DNA from: Niveispirillum sp943370215
GTDB lineage: Bacteria; Pseudomonadota; Alphaproteobacteria; Azospirillales; Azospirillaceae
Length of the DNA: 64,000 bases
NCBI GenBank assembly: GCA_943370215.1
Contig: CALRQC020000001.1
Location: 310,001 to 374,000, forward strand
Reading direction: 5' to 3'
Each line of letters starts with the position of its first letter. Positions within the stretch are counted from its first letter, which is position 1. A program made the position numbers and the translations under genes. This document shows positions 24,268 through 33,773 of the stretch, piece after piece. The notes below the pieces were generated by a model. The model was not told where the DNA came from. It saw only the letters and a program-made list of their open reading frames with translations, and did not search any database.

Positions 24268-26463
24268 ATGGCAGACGTGACCAGGCGTGCTGGAAAATTC
24301 GCTCTCCCCACCGACGTGCCCCCGGCACGGCTTGTGGGGGTCGGTTTGACGTTACTGGTGCTGGCTGGGGTGGCCGGGTTGCTGCTGATGGGGCGGGTGG
24401 AAGGCCCGCCACCGGCGGAATGGCCGGGTGGGCTGCGGGCCGGGCTGCTGATCTGGGCCTTTTCCGCCCTGCTGGTATTTGGTGGTCTGATGTTGGGGCG
24501 GATGCTGCTGGCCGGGATTGCCACCACGCAAGCGCAACGCCGCCTGCTCTCCCGCACCCTGGAGGTCAGCCCCCTGCCGCAGGTATTGACGGGGCCGGAT
24601 GAACGGGCGGTGACCTATAACCCGGCCTTCCGCGATCTGGCCCGACCGGGTGCAACCCCGCCCCTGGCGGCACTAGCCAGCCGCAGCCCTGCCGCTACCG
24701 CCGGGGTGGAATTGACCCGGCTGGCCGCTGCTGCGGTACGGGGGATGGCGGGTGACGTGATGCTCCCCTTCCCGGACGCCACATCGGGACAGGTGTTGCC
24801 GCATCGGGTCTACGCCCGTCCGGTGGAGGGGTTCGCCGGTCATATCCTGTGGTTGGTGCAGCCTGCCCTGCCATCGGTTGCCGCGCCGGCGGTGACACCA
24901 GCCCCGCCATCGTCTCCACCCATCGATCCCGCGCTGGCTCAGTTGGAGCAGCGATTCCAGCGCCTGTTCGATTATGCGCCGATCGGCATCGTCCTGCTGG
25001 ACGCGGAACTGCGGGTGACGGAATGCAATGACACGGTGCTGGCCCTGGCCGGCATCCCGATGGCAGAGGTGGTGAACCGGTCCATCGGGCTGCTGTTTCA
25101 GCGGGAAAAGCGCACTGACGTTCAAGCCCGCCTGTTGGCTTTGCGTGACGCGCGAGATAGCGAGGTGCCGTTCGAGACCCAATTGCGTGGGGCCCCCGGC
25201 CCGGTGGTGCAGGTCTATGCCCGCCCTGTGGAGGGAGAGGCGGCGGGCGATAGTGGGCTGGTGCTGCACATTGTCGATATGACCAAGCAGAAAAGCCTGG
25301 AGGCGCAATTCGTCCAATCGCAAAAGATGCAGGCCATCGGGCAATTGGCGGGCGGTGTGGCGCATGATTTCAACAATCTGCTGACCGCAATGATTGGTTT
25401 TTGCGACCTGCTGCTGCTGCGTCACAAGCCAGGTGACACCTCCTTCACCGACATCATGCAGATCAAGCAGAATGCCAACCGGGCGGCTAATCTGGTCCGC
25501 CAGTTGCTGGCCTTTTCCCGTCAGCAGACATTACAGCCGCGTGTGCTGTCGGTTACCGATGTGCTGGCTGAACTATCCAACCTTCTGCGCCGGCTGATTG
25601 GCGAGAATATTGAACTACGGATGTTGCATGGCCGCGACCTGGGGCTGGTCAAAGTGGATCAGGGCCAGTTGGAGCAGGTGATCATCAATCTTTGCGTCAA
25701 TGCGCGTGATGCGATGCAGGCGGTCGGGGGCGGCAAACTAACCATCGTCACTTCCAATTTCGTCGCCACGGAGCCCGTGCAGCGGGCTGCCGATCTCGTG
25801 CCGGCCGGCGACTATGTGATGATCGAGGTGCTCGACACGGGGATCGGCATTCCACCGGAAAATCTGGAACGGATTTTTGAGCCCTTCTTCTCCACCAAGG
25901 AGGTTGGCTCGGGCACGGGGCTGGGGCTTTCGACTGTCTATGGCATCGTGCGCCAGACGGGTGGCTTTGTCTTCGTTGACAGTGCGCCGGGGGATGGCGC
26001 CAAATTCAGCATCTATCTACCGCGCTTTACCGAAGCAGACGCGACGGTTATCGCCGAAAAGCAGGATCGTAGCAGCTCCGATCTGACCGGCATGGGTTCC
26101 ATCCTGCTTGTGGAGGATGAGGATGCCGTGCGGGTTTTTGCCGCCAGGGCCCTGCGCAACAAGGGCTATCATGTTGTTGAGGCCAAATGTGGGGAAGCCG
26201 CTTTGGACCTGCTGCGTGCGGATCACTCTCCCCCTGTGGACCTGATCGTTACGGATGTTGTCATGCCAGAGATGGATGGCCCCACGATGATTCGCCAAGT
26301 CCGGGAGATGATGCCTGATGTGAAGGTGATCTTCATCTCCGGCTATGCAGAGGAACGGTTCCGTAGCACTGTGGGTAATGACGAAAAGGCAGAATTCCTG
26401 CCGAAGCCATTCAGCTTGAAGCAGTTGGCGGCGAAGGTGAAGGAAGTAATGACTGGAAAGTGA
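24268..26463 (+). CDS. cckA: Hybrid sensor kinase CckA (cell-cycle kinase)
   Basis: A 731-residue hybrid histidine kinase. Two N-terminal membrane helices (about residues 26-45 and 57-77) are followed by PAS-like regions. The dimerisation and phosphoacceptor box GQLAGGVAHDFNNLLTAMIG has His366, and the ATPase domain has DTGIGIPPENLERIFEPFFS and GTGLGLSTVYG. A C-terminal receiver has phospho-acceptor Asp663 in VTDVVMPEMDG. The kinase-receiver layout and H-box are those of CckA, which passes phosphate via ChpT to CtrA and controls cell cycle and motility in alphaproteobacteria. A position right after flhB is common in Rhodospirillales. Confidence 0.92.
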   Translation: MADVTRRAGKFALPTDVPPARLVGVGLTLLVLAGVAGLLLMGRVEGPPPAEWPGGLRAGLLIWAFSALLVFGGLMLGRMLLAGIATTQAQRRLLSRTLEVSPLPQVLTGPDERAVTYNPAFRDLARPGATPPLAALASRSPAATAGVELTRLAAAAVRGMAGDVMLPFPDATSGQVLPHRVYARPVEGFAGHILWLVQPALPSVAAPAVTPAPPSSPPIDPALAQLEQRFQRLFDYAPIGIVLLDAELRVTECNDTVLALAGIPMAEVVNRSIGLLFQREKRTDVQARLLALRDARDSEVPFETQLRGAPGPVVQVYARPVEGEAAGDSGLVLHIVDMTKQKSLEAQFVQSQKMQAIGQLAGGVAHDFNNLLTAMIGFCDLLLLRHKPGDTSFTDIMQIKQNANRAANLVRQLLAFSRQQTLQPRVLSVTDVLAELSNLLRRLIGENIELRMLHGRDLGLVKVDQGQLEQVIINLCVNARDAMQAVGGGKLTIVTSNFVATEPVQRAADLVPAGDYVMIEVLDTGIGIPPENLERIFEPFFSTKEVGSGTGLGLSTVYGIVRQTGGFVFVDSAPGDGAKFSIYLPRFTEADATVIAEKQDRSSSDLTGMGSILLVEDEDAVRVFAARALRNKGYHVVEAKCGEAALDLLRADHSPPVDLIVTDVVMPEMDGPTMIRQVREMMPDVKVIFISGYAEERFRSTVGNDEKAEFLPKPFSLKQLAAKVKEVMTGK

Positions 26464-26944
26464 TTATTGTATAATATGAAAATATTTTATAAGTTTAAAA
26501 TTATATTTAATTTTCTTCTATTTTTATTAAATGATCGAAAATTTAGTTTTTATTTCCATAATTTGCTCGTTCTTGCTGCCCCGGGGGGTATGGCCGTCAA
26601 AGGGGACCTGATGTAAGGCGTGAGTGCGACCAGCCCTTGAAAGAGACGGAGATCTATCGACAAGATGGGTGTGTCGCGTTGTGTTCCTTGGGGCACGGTA
26701 GAAGCGTCAGTTATTTTTTTTATAATTTTCAGCATTTTTTGAAATTTAATTCCCAATTTCAGGGATAAATGTAACAAAATTATATCAAGGCGAAATTATT
26801 GCAACAATGCAACAGGTTAAAATCACTTTTACGAATCTGTTACGTGCTTCTTGTCGTTATTTTATTTCCAGGGTTAACTGCCATGACCTAGCTGCATGGT
26901 TGGCGGATCGGGAACCTCCTTGCTGCAGGTAGGGACCAAAAATA
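26464..26944. other. AT-rich intergenic region upstream of the TonB receptor
   Basis: About 480 bases, markedly AT-rich at both ends (26464-26560 and 26705-26870). It should contain the receptor promoter. A 75-codon reverse frame (26550-26777) has no ribosome site and an unlikely composition. No Fur-like or other palindrome was clear by eye. Confidence 0.5.
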
Positions 26945-29900
26945 ATGGGAAAGATAATCATGGCAATCCAACAACTTCCGAGGGCGCGACATTTCCGTTC
27001 GGCCCTTCTCGCTGGGGTGGCGGCAGGTCTGGTCAGTGTACTGCCCGCGCACGCACAGCAGGCAGGGTCGGCTGCTCCGCTGGAAATCGAAGAAATCGTC
27101 GTGACCGGCTCGCGTATCGCGTCGCCGAATGCGGAATCTATCGTGCCGGTGACCAGTGTGTCGGCCGAACAGCTCGTCATGCAGGGGAATGTGTCGCTGG
27201 GCGACGCAATGAATAAGCTCCCCTCTTTCCGTTCTACCTATAGCCAAGCCAATTCGACCGGCTCCATCGGGACCGCTGGCTTGAACATCCTCGATTTGCG
27301 CGGGCAGGGCACGAGCCGCACCCTGGTGCTGGTCAACGGACGCCGCCACATCACGGCACAGCCTGGCTCCTTCACTGTTGACACCAATACGATCCCGTCT
27401 GACCTGCTGGAGCGGGTTGACGTTGTTACGGGTGGCAACTCAGCGGTTTATGGTTCTGATGCCGTTGCCGGCGTGGTCAACTTTGTGACCAAGCGCAACT
27501 TCGAAGGCGTCCAGGCTCGCCTTCAGGGCGGCCGCTCCGGCGAGGGTGACCGTAATTCTTACACCGCCAGCGTCACCACGGGTACGAACTTCGACGAAGG
27601 CCGTGGCAATATTGCCGCCTCGTTCGAATACGCACACTCCAATGTGCTTTATTATACCGACCGCGACAGCCAGACGGGTGCCTATTCCGGACGTAGCCAG
27701 TTCAACGTCTCGGAAAATACGATCGGCGAACCGTCCACGGGTAACGGCATTCCAGACCGGCGGTTCTTCACTGGTATCCGCAACAACAATATTTCCGAAG
27801 GTGGGCTCTACACTTCTGTGTGCCCGGCTTTGCCGGCTCCCACAGCGGCCAATTACGCCGCTGTTCTGGCGCGGCGTGCTCTGAATTGCACGGGTCAGCG
27901 CAGTAACACGGGTGCGGAACTCGGCAAGACCTTTGTTTTTGATAACACGGGCAAGCTTGTCGAAAACCTCATTATCGCTGACATGCGCCCCTTCGGCTCG
28001 AGTGCTGCGATCGGTGGGCAGGGCTCCACCCTGCGTCAGACCGGCATGTTGCAGCCGGGGCTGACGAGGAAGTCGGCGAATCTGGTTGGTCATTACGACG
28101 TCTCCCCCTACTTCCGTCCCTTCATTGAGGCGAAGTATGTCAAGGTTGACGCATTGCAGGAGGGGCAACCGACCTTCCATAATAATACCTTCAGCATCGA
28201 TAACGCGTTCCTGTCGGCAGAGAATCGTGCGCTTCTCGTGCGCAGCCTGGCGCCGGGGGCAACGACCTTCACGGCACAGCGCTTCAATGTTGATTTTGGC
28301 GGGCGTGGCGAAAACCACGAGCGTGAGACCTACCGCGTGGTGGCGGGCGCTGAAGGCGAGTTCAATGATGACTGGCGCTACGAAGTCTCGTTGAATTACG
28401 GCCATGTAAATACGTTCTACCGGACGAACGGCAATATCATCACGGCGAAGTTCGAGAACGCCCGTGACGCCGTGCGTAATGCCGCCGGTAACATTGTTTG
28501 CCGCATCAATGCCGACGCGTCGACCGCTAACGATGATCCGTCTTGCGTGCCGGTCAACCTGTTCGGCAATGGCAAGGTCTCTCGGGAAGCCCTCCAATAT
28601 TTCGGTCATGAATCCTCGCGCAATCAGAAGGCGACAGAATTCGTTGGTAGCGCCTTCATCAGCGGTGACAGCTCGCAGTTGTTCGAACTGCCCGGCGGCC
28701 CTGTCGGCTTCGCCATTGGTGGTGAATATCGCCGGGAAACCGCATCTTCTGTTTATGATGAGGTTACGGCCAGCGGTGTCACCTTCCTGAACGCGTTCGC
28801 TCCTTTCAAGCCGCCGGCAATGGAAGTGACGGAAGGCTACGCGGAAGTCCGGCTGCCCTTGTTGGCTGATCTGGACTATGTTGATGAGCTTTCGGTGAAC
28901 GGCTCCGGGCGTCTGTCTCATTACAACAGCAGCACCGGAACGGTGTTTGCCTATAATGTGGGTGGTGTTTATGCTCCGGTCCGGGATATCCGTTTCCGCG
29001 TCGGTTATGCAAAGTCGGTTCGTGCCCCGACCTTGAGCAACCTGCACGGCGCATCTGCTCAGACCTATGTGAATGGTCTGTCTGATCCGTGCAGCTCCAA
29101 CAACATTAATGACAACCCGAATCGTGCCAAGAACTGTGCCGCCGCCGGCGTCCCCACGACGGAGGTGGTCAATGGCGTCACTGTGCCTTGGACCAACACT
29201 CCGGCATCGGGCGTTTCTGGCGTGAATGGCGGCAATCCGGACCTGACGGAAGAACGGGGCACCAGCTTTACGGCCGGTTTTGTGGCGACACCTGATTTCA
29301 TCGACGGTCTGACCGTGTCGGTGGATTACTACTCCATCAAGATCGATGATGTGATCAACACGCTCGGTGGTCAGACGATCATTGACCAGTGCTACGACAG
29401 CCCGAGCGGCATCAACAACGTCTACTGCGCCGCAGTGTTCCGCAACAAGGACGGCACTTTTGCTGGTCAGCAGAATCGGATGGTTGGCGGAACCACTGTC
29501 TCCTTCCCGATGACGGGTCAGGCTTTCCGCGCCGGTCCCTTCAACTTCGCCCAGCAGAAGACGTCGGGTATTGACGTTGACCTTACCTATCAGGCCGCGC
29601 TGTTCGAAGATGTCTCGGCAAACTTCCGTGGGCTGGTTTCTTACCTGATCAAGCGTGACGAGTATAACGACATCTCGCAGCCGGATTACCGGACGCGGGT
29701 CAAGGGTAACCTTGGCGATCCGGCATGGTCGGCTACCTTCAATGCTGACTTCAAGTGGCAGGGTTTCGACCTGGGTTATGGCTTGCGCTATATTGGCAAG
29801 CAGAGCATCGCCTCTTGGGAGACTCAGCACACTGTTGATGGTCGCCCGCCGGAGAATCCGGACGCTTACCCGCTGCGTTACTACGGCGCAGCGTACTATC

Positions 29901-30067
29901 ATGATATCCGGGTCGGATATCAGGTTAACGATACTCTGCGTGTTTATGCCGGTATCGATAACTTCACGGATCGTCTCCCTCCGCTTGATTTGCTGGGGAC
30001 GGAAGATGGTGTGTCCTATGACAATATCGGCCGTTACTTCTACGCCGGTATCGTGACCAAGTTCTAA
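26945..30067 (+). CDS. TonB-dependent outer-membrane receptor
   Basis: A 1040-residue outer-membrane transporter. A signal peptide (ending VLPAHAQQ) is followed by a TonB-box-like stretch EIEEIVVTGSR and the plug domain, which contains LDLRGQGTSRTLVLVNGRRH and NSAVYGSDAVAGVVNFVTKR. A long beta-barrel with aromatic-rich strands ends in NIGRYFYAGIVTKF, with the usual terminal Phe. The size and plug motif resemble the large receptors of Caulobacter- and Sphingomonas-type bacteria, which take up sugars or other complex substrates. No neighbouring enzyme or regulator reveals the ligand. An alternative ATG lies at 26960, preceded by GGGAAAG. Confidence 0.95.
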   Translation: MGKIIMAIQQLPRARHFRSALLAGVAAGLVSVLPAHAQQAGSAAPLEIEEIVVTGSRIASPNAESIVPVTSVSAEQLVMQGNVSLGDAMNKLPSFRSTYSQANSTGSIGTAGLNILDLRGQGTSRTLVLVNGRRHITAQPGSFTVDTNTIPSDLLERVDVVTGGNSAVYGSDAVAGVVNFVTKRNFEGVQARLQGGRSGEGDRNSYTASVTTGTNFDEGRGNIAASFEYAHSNVLYYTDRDSQTGAYSGRSQFNVSENTIGEPSTGNGIPDRRFFTGIRNNNISEGGLYTSVCPALPAPTAANYAAVLARRALNCTGQRSNTGAELGKTFVFDNTGKLVENLIIADMRPFGSSAAIGGQGSTLRQTGMLQPGLTRKSANLVGHYDVSPYFRPFIEAKYVKVDALQEGQPTFHNNTFSIDNAFLSAENRALLVRSLAPGATTFTAQRFNVDFGGRGENHERETYRVVAGAEGEFNDDWRYEVSLNYGHVNTFYRTNGNIITAKFENARDAVRNAAGNIVCRINADASTANDDPSCVPVNLFGNGKVSREALQYFGHESSRNQKATEFVGSAFISGDSSQLFELPGGPVGFAIGGEYRRETASSVYDEVTASGVTFLNAFAPFKPPAMEVTEGYAEVRLPLLADLDYVDELSVNGSGRLSHYNSSTGTVFAYNVGGVYAPVRDIRFRVGYAKSVRAPTLSNLHGASAQTYVNGLSDPCSSNNINDNPNRAKNCAAAGVPTTEVVNGVTVPWTNTPASGVSGVNGGNPDLTEERGTSFTAGFVATPDFIDGLTVSVDYYSIKIDDVINTLGGQTIIDQCYDSPSGINNVYCAAVFRNKDGTFAGQQNRMVGGTTVSFPMTGQAFRAGPFNFAQQKTSGIDVDLTYQAALFEDVSANFRGLVSYLIKRDEYNDISQPDYRTRVKGNLGDPAWSATFNADFKWQGFDLGYGLRYIGKQSIASWETQHTVDGRPPENPDAYPLRYYGAAYYHDIRVGYQVNDTLRVYAGIDNFTDRLPPLDLLGTEDGVSYDNIGRYFYAGIVTKF

Positions 30068-30190
30068 TTTCGGGTACCCTAGATTCTGGCAGGTTTCACT
30101 TACCAGAATCTGGGGCCTGATATGGGGCTCCGCCGCTGGATTGATTTCGGTGACCGACAACGATCACTGTTTTGTTCTATGGGCGTAAAT

Positions 30191-30224
30191 AGGGGGAGGT
30201 GTCTCTGAAGAGGCACCTCCCCCT
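30191..30224 (+). terminator. Intrinsic terminator after the TonB receptor
   Basis: A stem of 11 perfect pairs (AGGGGGAGGTG/CACCTCCCCCT), extended inward by four more pairs to a TGAA loop, is followed by TT. It lies 124 bases past the receptor stop. A weaker 9-bp hairpin (30081-30111) precedes it. Confidence 0.75.
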
Positions 30225-30257
30225 TTCATAAGCGCACGCAGCACAGTCGACCATGAA

Positions 30258-30284
30258 AAAGGCCCGGTGGTTAGCCGGGCCTTT
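30258..30284 (-). terminator. Intrinsic terminator of the accB-accC operon
   Basis: The stem AAAGGCCCGG/CCGGGCCTTT has a 7-base loop and, on the minus strand, is followed by a T5 run. It starts 28 bases after the accC stop. Symmetry lets it act on both strands. Confidence 0.85.
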
Positions 30285-30311
30285 CTACTGAATGCAATTG
30301 GAAAGAAGCAA

Positions 30312-31685
30312 TCAGCCTTCTGCCTGACGCTTCATCCAGCCTTCCATCCATTTGATGTCGTAATCACCATTGATGAAATCCTGCTCGGCGATGATGCGCT
30401 GGTGCAGGGGGATGGAGGTATCCACCCCGGTAATGACGAATTCTTCCAGCGCGCGGCGCAGCCGCATCAGGCATTCGTTGCGCGTGTTGCCGTGTACGAT
30501 CAGCTTGGCGATCATGCTGTCATAATAGGGCGGCACGCGATAGCCGTCATACAGCGCGCTGTCCACGCGCACACCCAGGCCACCCGGCGCATGGTACTGG
30601 GTGATCTGGCCGGGGGAGGGCATAAAGGTGACAGGGTTTTCCGCGTTGATACGGCATTCGATGGAATGTCCGTGGAAGCGGATATCCTGCTGCGTATAGC
30701 CCAGCGGGGCCCCAGTCGCGACGCGGATCTGTTCACGCACCAGATCGACACCGGTGATCATCTCCGTGATCGTGTGTTCGATCTGCAGGCGGGTGTTCAT
30801 TTCGATGAAATAGAACTGCCCGTTCTCGTACAGGAACTCCATCGTGCCGACGCCACGATAGCCCAGCAGCTTGGCGGTACGGGCGGCCAGTGAGCCCACC
30901 TTCTCCCGTTCCTCAGCATTCAGGGCCGGCGATGGCGCCTCTTCCACCACCTTTTGGTGACGGCGCTGGATGGAGCAGTCACGTTCCCCGAAATGCACCA
31001 CATTGCCATGGTGATCGCCCAGCAACTGCACCTCGATATGGCGCGGGTTGGCGAGGTACTTTTCCAGATAGACCTCGTCATTGCCGAACGCGGCGCGGGC
31101 TTCGCCCCGGGCGAGTTGATAGGCTTCCTTCAACTCGTCCCGGCTGAAGGCGACCTTCATGCCCTTGCCGCCGCCGCCGGCAGCGGCCTTGATCAGCACC
31201 GGATAGCCGATCTGGTCCGCCACACGGGCTGCCGTCTCAAAGCTCTCCACCGGGCCGTCAGACCCCGGAACGCAGGGCAGGCCCAGCGAGATCACGGTCT
31301 TCTTGGCCGTGACCTTGTCGCCCATGATGCGGATATGGTCCGGTGTCGGCCCGATCCAGGCGAAGCCATGCTCAATCACCATATCGGCGAACTGGGCGTT
31401 TTCCGCCATGAAGCCGATGCCGGGATGGATCGCATCGGCCCCGGTGATGGAGGCGGCCGACAGGATTGCCGGGATGTTCAGATAGCTTTCCTTGGCCGAC
31501 GGCGGCCCGATACAAACGCTTTCATCCGCCAAGCGCACATGCATGGCGTCAGTATCGGCGGTGGAGTGCACCGCCACTGTCTTGATCCCCATCTCGCGGC
31601 AGGCGCGGTGGATGCGCAAAGCGATCTCGCCGCGATTGGCGATCAGCACCTTGTCGAACAGCCCGTCCCGGGCATTCGCGCTCAT
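30312..31685 (-). CDS. accC: Biotin carboxylase subunit of acetyl-CoA carboxylase
   Basis: A 457-residue ATP-grasp enzyme that carboxylates the biotin on AccB in the first step of fatty-acid synthesis. FDKVLIANRGEIALRIHRAC starts the N-domain, KAAAGGGGKGMK is the glycine-rich ATP loop and FIEMNTRLQIEHTITEMITG is the catalytic region. The family usually shows NTRVQVEH; Leu here is conservative. The start at 31685 lies 7 bases after the accB stop. Its position after aroQ and accB is typical of alphaproteobacteria. Confidence 0.97.
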   Translation of the reverse strand: MSANARDGLFDKVLIANRGEIALRIHRACREMGIKTVAVHSTADTDAMHVRLADESVCIGPPSAKESYLNIPAILSAASITGADAIHPGIGFMAENAQFADMVIEHGFAWIGPTPDHIRIMGDKVTAKKTVISLGLPCVPGSDGPVESFETAARVADQIGYPVLIKAAAGGGGKGMKVAFSRDELKEAYQLARGEARAAFGNDEVYLEKYLANPRHIEVQLLGDHHGNVVHFGERDCSIQRRHQKVVEEAPSPALNAEEREKVGSLAARTAKLLGYRGVGTMEFLYENGQFYFIEMNTRLQIEHTITEMITGVDLVREQIRVATGAPLGYTQQDIRFHGHSIECRINAENPVTFMPSPGQITQYHAPGGLGVRVDSALYDGYRVPPYYDSMIAKLIVHGNTRNECLMRLRRALEEFVITGVDTSIPLHQRIIAEQDFINGDYDIKWMEGWMKRQAEG

Positions 31686-31692
31686 TGTGCGA

Positions 31693-32157
31693 TCACTCAA
31701 TGATCAGCAGCGGCTGGCCGAACTCGACCGGCTGCGCGTCGGATACCAGGATCTCAGTCACCGTACCGCCCTTGGCGGCCTTGATCGGGTTCATCACCTT
31801 CATGGCCTCGATGATCAGCACGGTCTGGCCGGCCTTTACCGTATCGCCCACCTTCACAAACGGCGTGCCGCCGGGTTCGGAGGCAGCATAGGCTGTACCG
31901 ACCATCGGCGACTTCAGGGCATTCGGGTTCTGGGCCGGGGCCACGGCGGCGGCAGCCACCGGTGCTGCCGCGGCAGGGGGGGGCGCCATGGGGGCAGACG
32001 GCATGGCATAGGCGGCCGGGTAAGCGACCGGGGGGGCCGTGCGGCTGAGCCGGATGCGGCGTTCGCCTTCCGAATATTCCATTTCCGTCAGGCCCGACTC
32101 CTCCAGGAGTTTGGCCATGGTCCGCACGAACTCGGCATCCAGATCGAAGCTCGACAT
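31693..32157 (-). CDS. accB: Biotin carboxyl carrier protein
   Basis: A 154-residue acetyl-CoA carboxylase subunit. The N-terminal helical region (FVRTMAKLLEESGLTEMEYS) is joined by an Ala/Pro-rich linker to the biotinyl domain, where the acceptor Lys is residue 120 in EAMKVMN. The start at MSSFDLDAEF is preferred to an upstream TTG. It lies between aroQ and accC with short spacers. Confidence 0.97.
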   Translation of the reverse strand: MSSFDLDAEFVRTMAKLLEESGLTEMEYSEGERRIRLSRTAPPVAYPAAYAMPSAPMAPPPAAAAPVAAAAVAPAQNPNALKSPMVGTAYAASEPGGTPFVKVGDTVKAGQTVLIIEAMKVMNPIKAAKGGTVTEILVSDAQPVEFGQPLLIIE

Positions 32158-32187
32158 GGTGTTCTCAACCTTATCCAATGGCTTGCC

Positions 32188-32676
32188 TCAGACGCCCGGC
32201 CGGTTCGCAACATCAATCAGCCGGCAGGCGGCTTGAAGTGCCAGAACATAACCGTGCGAGCCGAGGCCGCATATGACCCCGCGCGCGACCATCGACACAT
32301 AGGAATGGTGTCTGAACGGCTCGCGGCGGAAGATGTTACTCAGATGAACCTCGATGACCGGCAGGTCAACCGCCGACAGCGCATCCATGATGGCTACCGA
32401 CGTGTGGGTGTAGGCACCAGCATTCAGCACAATGGCATCATGCTTGCCCCTTGCCGCCTGTATCCAGGTCACCAGCTCCCCCTCATGGTTGGACTGGCGG
32501 AAATCCAGGTCCAAACCGAGGCGGTCCGCCTCTGTCTGGCACAGGGCCTCGACATCGTCCAGCGTTTCCGACCCATAGATTTGGGGCTCACGGGTGCCGA
32601 GCATATTAAGGTTCGGCCCGTTCAGCACAAGGATCGATGGTTGGATCGCCAAAGCTCTGTCGCCCGCTATTGTCAT
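32188..32676 (-). CDS. aroQ: Type II 3-dehydroquinate dehydratase
   Basis: A 162-residue shikimate-pathway enzyme converting 3-dehydroquinate to 3-dehydroshikimate. The family signature ILVLNGPNLNMLGTREPQIY near the N-terminus, the substrate segment LNAGAYTHTSVAIMDAL and VIEVHLSNIFRREPFRHHSY are present. The normal core begins about ten residues after the called start. It is 30 bases upstream of accB, part of a conserved cluster with the DsbA-like gene. Confidence 0.96.
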   Translation of the reverse strand: MTIAGDRALAIQPSILVLNGPNLNMLGTREPQIYGSETLDDVEALCQTEADRLGLDLDFRQSNHEGELVTWIQAARGKHDAIVLNAGAYTHTSVAIMDALSAVDLPVIEVHLSNIFRREPFRHHSYVSMVARGVICGLGSHGYVLALQAACRLIDVANRPGV

Positions 32677-32762
32677 CTCAAGGAAGCGGGGCGGTTATAT
32701 CACGGCCATGGATTGGGGCAATGGCTGCGATGAAACGCACCGCTTCCTGGTTTACGTATAGG

Positions 32763-33548
32763 TCAACCAGCCTTGTCGGCTTTTTTGACCGTGCGGGCTG
32801 CGGCAAAATAGTCGGCGAATTGCTTGGACTGGATCGCGCCTGGCACCAGCGTATCACCGATGACAAAGCCGGGGGTGCCGCGAATGCCGAGTTCGCGGGC
32901 CAGAGCGATATTGGCATCGATCTCCGCCTGGATGGCGGGGTCACCCATATCGGCTTCCAACTTCTTGATATCCAAGCCAACATCGCGTGCGGTGGCGCGG
33001 ATGGCGTCACTGTCCAGCCGGCCCTCATGCTTCATCAATGCAGTATGGAACGCCTCGTACTTGCCCTGCCGGTTGGCCGCCAGGGCAGCCTTGGCGGCTT
33101 CCGTGGAGGAGGGGGCGAGGATGGGGAATTCCTTGTAGATGACGCGGACCTTGCCATCCTTCTTCACTGCCTCCACCCGCTCCGGATGGGTGCGCTTGCA
33201 ATAGCCACAATTGTAATCGAAGAATTCTACCAGGGTGACGTCGCCCTTGGGGTTCCCGCCGACCGGTCCCTTATTTTCCAATTCGGTGCGATTCGCTGTC
33301 AGTGCCGTCTTCTGCGCCTGCTCCGACTGAGCCTGTTCCTTGGCTTCCAGAGCGTGCATGGCTTCCACCAGCACTTCCGGATTGGCGATCAGATAATCGC
33401 GCACGATTTGTTCCACCGCCTGACGATCCAGTGGCTTGTCTGCCGCCATGGCGGGCCCTGCTGCACCCAGGGCCAGCAGGGCCGCCAGGGGCAGGCCGGC
33501 AACGGCGCGCATCACGGGGCGGCGGCGGGGAAGGGCGAATGGCTTCAT
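32763..33548 (-). CDS. DsbA-family periplasmic thiol oxidoreductase
   Basis: A 261-residue exported thioredoxin-fold protein, close to the Com1/DsbA-like type. A basic N-terminus with hydrophobic segment (AGLPLAALLALGAAGPAMAA) is the signal peptide. The active site is CGYC within EFFDYNCGYCKRTHPERVEA, and the second half contains GIRGTPGFVIGDTLVPGAI, the cis-Pro loop of the fold. An N-terminal helical region (residues 38-90) is the dimerisation-like part. It is probably involved in periplasmic disulfide formation or isomerisation. Confidence 0.92.
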   Translation of the reverse strand: MKPFALPRRRPVMRAVAGLPLAALLALGAAGPAMAADKPLDRQAVEQIVRDYLIANPEVLVEAMHALEAKEQAQSEQAQKTALTANRTELENKGPVGGNPKGDVTLVEFFDYNCGYCKRTHPERVEAVKKDGKVRVIYKEFPILAPSSTEAAKAALAANRQGKYEAFHTALMKHEGRLDSDAIRATARDVGLDIKKLEADMGDPAIQAEIDANIALARELGIRGTPGFVIGDTLVPGAIQSKQFADYFAAARTVKKADKAG

Positions 33549-33773
33549 GATTCTCAGTCCGTTTCAATTCTGTCAGAGGGGAATTTGTGGTCCCCGCTCC
33601 GGCTCTGCAACAGCAGCACATCTTTTTGCGGTTGTTTTATGGTGCTTGCGTAACATGTCCGCCTATGCGGGAATAGGTTGGATGATCTGTTCCCGACGGA
33701 TATAACTTTGGGACAGGTTTTGGGGCGGCACATTTTCGTGGGTGCTCTCCCTCTTGAGGGATTTGGGACGGAT

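Noticed and set aside
26550..26777. 75-codon reverse frame upstream of the TonB receptor
   Set aside because: No ribosome site, unlikely composition, and it lies in an AT-rich promoter region.
27440..30160. 906-codon open frame antisense to the TonB receptor
   Set aside because: A shadow caused by codon bias. The plus-strand frame has a signal peptide, plug motifs and a terminal Phe.
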